From positions 25,873 to 89,872 of the forward strand of contig CAVEOA010000008.1 of the NCBI GenBank assembly GCA_963617205.1: a stretch of 64,000 bases of DNA, written 5' to 3'. The DNA is from UBA11524 sp963617205. GTDB taxonomy: Bacteria > Bacillota > Clostridia > Christensenellales > Aristaeellaceae. This document shows positions 60,049 to 64,000 of this stretch, one piece after another. Below the pieces are notes generated by a model. It did no database searches and was not told the DNA's origin. It saw only the letters and a program-made list of their open reading frames with translations. The position numbers and the translations under genes are program-made. How positions within the stretch are numbered: the first letter of the stretch is position 1; every line of letters starts with the position of its first letter.

Positions 60049-63000
60049 ATGAAAAACGGTTTTCGGAGAATCGTGGCACTGCTGACGTCATTCCTCATGA
60101 TTTTCAGCAGCCTGCCGATGACGGCGCTGGCTGACATCATCGACGTCAGTAATGCTGTGCAGCCCTTCGGCGACATTATGCCCGCGAGCGTCGATCCGGC
60201 TGAGGGCGTGTACGTTACGTTCGTGTTCAAGGATGGGGACACCGTTGTGGATACCCAGATCGTGAAAAACCGCGAAAGCGTCACCGAACCGAAAACGCCG
60301 GATGCGGTGGAGGGCAAGCGCTTCGAGGGATGGTATGTCGGCGAGACGCCATTTTCCTTCGGCGAAATTTCCGGTTACACGGAGAGCACCACGGTCGATG
60401 TGACGGCGAAGTACAGCGACGTGTATTACGTGTACTTCATGTCCGGCGCGGATGACAGTGCCTACGTGCATGCGACCCGGGAGGCTACCAGCCCGAACTA
60501 CACGGTCGAGCCGCCGACGAACCTGGAGATCAAGGATTCCAAGGTGACCGGCTGGGTCATCAGGGGCACGAAAAATGACTTCACGGCTGACACGGTTGTG
60601 TCGGCGGACACCTATGTGACACCTGTGACCGTGCCCGCTTACTGGGTGACTTTCAACACCGACGGCGGCACACAGGTGGATAGCCAGTATCTCGCGCAGG
60701 GTTATTCTCTCGACTGGAGCAAAGTTGCCACGCCCACCAAGCTGGGCTACAGCTTCGCCTACTGGGTGGATCCTGACGGCAACCGCGTACCCGACAGCTA
60801 CACGCCCACTGCAAGCGTGGTGCTGAAGGCAGTGTGGAACGCGGAGTCTGTTAAGTATACGGTCGTCTACTGGGGCGAGAATGCCAATGACGAAAATTAT
60901 TCCATGTTGGCAACGGATGCCACCAAGACGGCAAACACCGGCACCAGCCTGACGCTGGATGCTGAGACAGGCGCTCTGCCAAGCTCCGTGACGGACAGCG
61001 CGTACTTCACCTACGAAAAGTCCGACACGGTGACCATCGCAGCCGATGGCTCTTCTGTGCTGAACGTGTACTATACGAGAAATGAGTACACCATCACCTT
61101 TAATATCATTGGTAATCTGAGCCGGTACACGATTACCACCTATCCTGTGCTGACGATGAACGGCACCAACTATTCCAGCACCTATGACTTTAAAGCCAAG
61201 TATGAGCAGGACATTTCTGCCCTGTGGCCTACAGCTGGCGACTTTACTACACTGCCTGTTGCAAGACGCGGCGGCGGCGGTCCTGGCGGCGGTGGTGGTA
61301 GCTCAACCACCTATTCCTTCAACAGCTGGAATTCGACTTGGACATCCAAGCGGCTGACGCTGACCAGCGATATTATTGCTCAGGGCACTGTGGATGCCTC
61401 TTGGTCAACCAATCTGGTAGAATATACCCTGAACTACATGTTCGAAACGCCGGACGGCACCGGCACCGCCTATACCTATGGCGGCACGACCCGCTATTAT
61501 AAGAAGAACGAGCAGTATTCTCAGACGGCGTACACATCCAGTGGTTCCTCTTGGAGTGCTAAGTCAATTACGGGCTTCACGTCTGTGAATGTTGCTCAGA
61601 GTGGCACGACCGTAAACCTTTACTATTCCCGCAATAGCTATATCCTGACCCTGAACAACATGGGCAGCGAAACCTCCGAAAGTATCATGTTTGAAGCGGA
61701 TATTTCCGGCAAGGGCGTTACCCCTTCCACCATTCCGGATGGTTTCGAAGCATCTGACTTCAAGGGCTGGTACGAAGTAGAACCCGCTCAGATCAATGAT
61801 ACTACCAAGCCTTACACCTTCGGCACCATGCCTGCCAAGAATGTGGTGCTCTATGCCTACTGGGCAAAGCCCAAGATCGATGTCGGAATCACCATCACAA
61901 TCGATGAGAAAGACGTTTTCAGTGACAAAGAAGAGGGTCTTCCGCAGGGCACTACCATTGCCAGTACGACAATTTACACGAATGCGCTTACTTACATCGC
62001 GGAGCATAATCTGACCCTGCTGAAGTGGGTCGATAGCGATAACGCCCCCGTAGATATCAACAAGCCTCTGTACGGCAACGTCACCATCAAGCCCATTTTC
62101 GTCGGCACGACCTACACCCTGACCTACAAGGCAGGCGATGGCACCGGCGCTGATGTGGTTGACTCCACCAAATACGGTCCCGACACCGAGGCGCGTGTGG
62201 CCAACAGCACCTTCATTGCTCCGGACGGCATGGTGTTCGCCTACTGGACGGATGGCGCCGGCAACAAGTACTATCCGGGCGCGTTTGTCGAGATGAAGAG
62301 CAGCGATGTCACCCTGACGGCAAACTACGTGCCTGTTCAGGCTACCGTCTCCGTGACCTATAACCCCAATGGCGGCGCTGGCGCGGAAACGACAATCAAC
62401 GAGCTCCAGAATAATGGGCTGATTACCGTGGCGAAGCCTGGCGATGTCGGCATCAGCGCGAAGAAAGGCTATTATTTCGTAGGCTGGAACACCACGGCGG
62501 AAGCCACTGGCACCAACTTCCTTGGTGGCGCATCCGCCCGTGTCAACAGCACTGGCAGCAACATCCTGTACGCCATCTGGGCGCCCGACACGGATGTCAG
62601 CTACACGGTGCATTATTATAAGGAAGGAACGGAAGAGAGCGTTTCTCCTGACAAGACCGTTACCGGCAAGACCTTCAACACCTATGTTGAAGAGGATGCA
62701 GTAGCTGTCACCGGCTACAGGGTGGTGGGCGATGCAACCAAGGGCATGACGCTGGATGCTTACGGCAAGTCAATCACCTTCTACTATGCCGCCAATGACT
62801 ACAACTACTATGTGAATTACTATCTGGACGGCGTGCTGCAGCCGGAGCTTCAGGAGCACGGCACGGCCGCCTATGGCACGCAGGTATCTGACTACACCGA
62901 TAAGTGCCGCGACGGCTACGTGCTGGACAAGACGGAGCCGGAAAAACTGCCCCTGACCATTGGCGCGGATGAGAACCTGAACTTCATCAACGTCTACTAT

Positions 63001-64000
63001 AAGAAGAATGTCTTCACCCTCACCGTGAACTATGTTTACGGGAATGAAACGACGGCAGCAGACACCTACACCAAAGAAGTGACCTACGGTGAGGATTATT
63101 CCGTGACCTCTCCTTCGATTACCGGCTATGTGCCCGATCAGGAAGTGGTCAGCGGCACCATGCCCGCAGAGAACGTCACCGTGAAAGTTACCTACACCAA
63201 GCGCAGCGACCTCAGCTACACCGTCTACTATTACCTCAACGGCACCACCACGCCCGTTGCGAACAGCAAGACGATGACCGCGCAGGTCTACAACGCAAAG
63301 GTGACCGAATCTCCGGCGACGGTTGAGGGCTACACGGCTGTTTCCAACGACAGCAAGTCCATCACCATCACCGCGGACGACGACAAAAATGTCATCACTT
63401 TCTACTATTATAAGAACGTCGCCCTGACCGCGAACAGCGAGACTTACACCTACAATGGCAGCGAGCGGTCTGTCAGCGACTTCACCAAGAGCGAGGACGC
63501 GGCTGACTTCTCCGCCATCAGCGTCGGCGCGACCGGCACGAATGCCGGCACGTATCCGGCCAATTTCGCAGACGGCACGGTCGGCACGGTTGATGCGACT
63601 GGCAAGTACATCGTCACCAAAGCCAACAACGGCACGCTGACCATCAACCCCGTTTCGGACAAGGTCACCGTCACCGTCACGGAGAACAGCGCGACCTACA
63701 CCTATGACGGCACGGAAAAGACCGTCACCGGCTACGAGAGCATGGTCTCCAACAACACGCTCTACGATGTGACGACGAGCGTCAAGGAAACTGCAACCGA
63801 CGCATGGACGGCGAAGGGCACCAATGCAGGCACGTATGATGTCGGCATCGCTGCGGCCGATTTCGCGAACACGAACGCGAACTTCACGAATGTCGAGTTC
63901 AAGATCGTTGACGGCACGCTGACCATCAACCCCGTTTCGGACAAGGTCACCGTCACCGTCACCGAGAACAGCGCGACCTACACCTATGACGGCACGGAAA
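60049..64000 (+). CDS. Giant repeat surface protein (InlB B-repeat, MucBP and MBG-like domains), 3' truncated by window edge
   Basis: The frame is open from ATG 60049 (GGTGGAGGAG upstream) to the end of the window, 1,317 codons. Signal peptide FRRIVALLTSFLMIFSSLPMTALA. Then come InlB-type B repeats (VTFNTDGGTQVDSQ, GYSFAYWVDPDG, VTYNPNGGAGAE, GYYFVGWNTTAEATG), MucBP-like repeats with YYKK/YYLDG turns (YTVHYYKEGTEE, YYVNYYLDGVLQPE, YTVYYYLNGTTTP), and finally MBG-like repeats (ATYTYDGTEKTVTGY). A glycine-rich linker ARRGGGGPGGGGGSS lies at about residues 405-419. It is a wall-exposed adhesin-type protein; its anchor is beyond the window. Confidence 0.88.
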   Translation, partial: MKNGFRRIVALLTSFLMIFSSLPMTALADIIDVSNAVQPFGDIMPASVDPAEGVYVTFVFKDGDTVVDTQIVKNRESVTEPKTPDAVEGKRFEGWYVGETPFSFGEISGYTESTTVDVTAKYSDVYYVYFMSGADDSAYVHATREATSPNYTVEPPTNLEIKDSKVTGWVIRGTKNDFTADTVVSADTYVTPVTVPAYWVTFNTDGGTQVDSQYLAQGYSLDWSKVATPTKLGYSFAYWVDPDGNRVPDSYTPTASVVLKAVWNAESVKYTVVYWGENANDENYSMLATDATKTANTGTSLTLDAETGALPSSVTDSAYFTYEKSDTVTIAADGSSVLNVYYTRNEYTITFNIIGNLSRYTITTYPVLTMNGTNYSSTYDFKAKYEQDISALWPTAGDFTTLPVARRGGGGPGGGGGSSTTYSFNSWNSTWTSKRLTLTSDIIAQGTVDASWSTNLVEYTLNYMFETPDGTGTAYTYGGTTRYYKKNEQYSQTAYTSSGSSWSAKSITGFTSVNVAQSGTTVNLYYSRNSYILTLNNMGSETSESIMFEADISGKGVTPSTIPDGFEASDFKGWYEVEPAQINDTTKPYTFGTMPAKNVVLYAYWAKPKIDVGITITIDEKDVFSDKEEGLPQGTTIASTTIYTNALTYIAEHNLTLLKWVDSDNAPVDINKPLYGNVTIKPIFVGTTYTLTYKAGDGTGADVVDSTKYGPDTEARVANSTFIAPDGMVFAYWTDGAGNKYYPGAFVEMKSSDVTLTANYVPVQATVSVTYNPNGGAGAETTINELQNNGLITVAKPGDVGISAKKGYYFVGWNTTAEATGTNFLGGASARVNSTGSNILYAIWAPDTDVSYTVHYYKEGTEESVSPDKTVTGKTFNTYVEEDAVAVTGYRVVGDATKGMTLDAYGKSITFYYAANDYNYYVNYYLDGVLQPELQEHGTAAYGTQVSDYTDKCRDGYVLDKTEPEKLPLTIGADENLNFINVYYKKNVFTLTVNYVYGNETTAADTYTKEVTYGEDYSVTSPSITGYVPDQEVVSGTMPAENVTVKVTYTKRSDLSYTVYYYLNGTTTPVANSKTMTAQVYNAKVTESPATVEGYTAVSNDSKSITITADDDKNVITFYYYKNVALTANSETYTYNGSERSVSDFTKSEDAADFSAISVGATGTNAGTYPANFADGTVGTVDATGKYIVTKANNGTLTINPVSDKVTVTVTENSATYTYDGTEKTVTGYESMVSNNTLYDVTTSVKETATDAWTAKGTNAGTYDVGIAAADFANTNANFTNVEFKIVDGTLTINPVSDKVTVTVTENSATYTYDGTE
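63631..64000 (+). repeat. Near-identical 282-bp tandem repeats in the adhesin gene
   Basis: The DNA starting GGCACGCTGACCATCAACCC at 63631 recurs at 63913 with almost no change through the next 80 or so bases, a period of 282 bp (94 codons). The second copy is cut by the window end, so more copies are likely. Confidence 0.82.

Overview
The window looks like a chromosomal segment of a GC-rich anaerobic gut Firmicute (Clostridia; a Christensenellales/Aristaeellaceae-like lineage is my guess, not shown). The reasons are strong AGGAGG ribosome binding sites, clear TTGnnn-17-TATAAT promoters, many rho-independent terminators, a clostridial-style pair of type IIA topoisomerase genes, ABC-F, YbaB/RecR, and MalF/MalG-type sugar importers.

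Layout. 1-6.5 kb: 3' part of a LicD gene, a WalJ-like metallo-hydrolase, a CPBP protease, an ABC-F ATPase, a cell-wall-binding protein and a sugar nucleotidyltransferase. 6.7-14.7 kb (minus): probably one long operon, deoB-punA (purine nucleoside salvage), an SDR oxidoreductase, then a translationally coupled tubulin-superfamily/actin-superfamily pair. This pair is the best candidate here for an undescribed system. 14.8-27.1 kb: HAD hydrolase, zinc-ribbon protein with a long structured leader, a DRE-TIM acyltransferase (Re-citrate synthase/2-IPMS type) with an aminotransferase, O-antigen-ligase-like protein, recR-ybaB, a DUF4097 protein, and topoisomerase A and B subunits. 27.2-30.5 kb: tRNA-Trp followed by a decayed prophage remnant (integrase, GP88-like, RNA ligase, small membrane protein, and a truncated ThyX).

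30.5-54.2 kb: a carbohydrate-use island, all on the plus strand, whose codon usage differs from the flanks. It opens with a truncated AraC gene fused head-on to the truncated thyX, and closes with a truncated reading frame and a 27-bp tandem repeat. It encodes a giant solute-binding protein, two MalF/MalG permease pairs, an NHL/Yip1 membrane protein, a DUF5696 protein, a second solute-binding protein, an AraC regulator, two beta-helix GH28/49-like enzymes, and GH36, GH43 and GH39 enzymes plus two small secreted beta-sandwich proteins. Together they suggest binding, import and breakdown of a branched plant polysaccharide such as pectin side chains, with the import ATPase encoded elsewhere.

54.3-64 kb: return to core-like sequence. 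It holds a DEAD-box helicase with a repetitive tail, a two-gene Clp-type AAA+ operon with a dead first AAA-like half, tRNA-Leu(CAG), a repeat-containing secreted protein, and the first 1,317 codons of a giant InlB/MucBP/MBG-repeat surface protein that runs off the window end.
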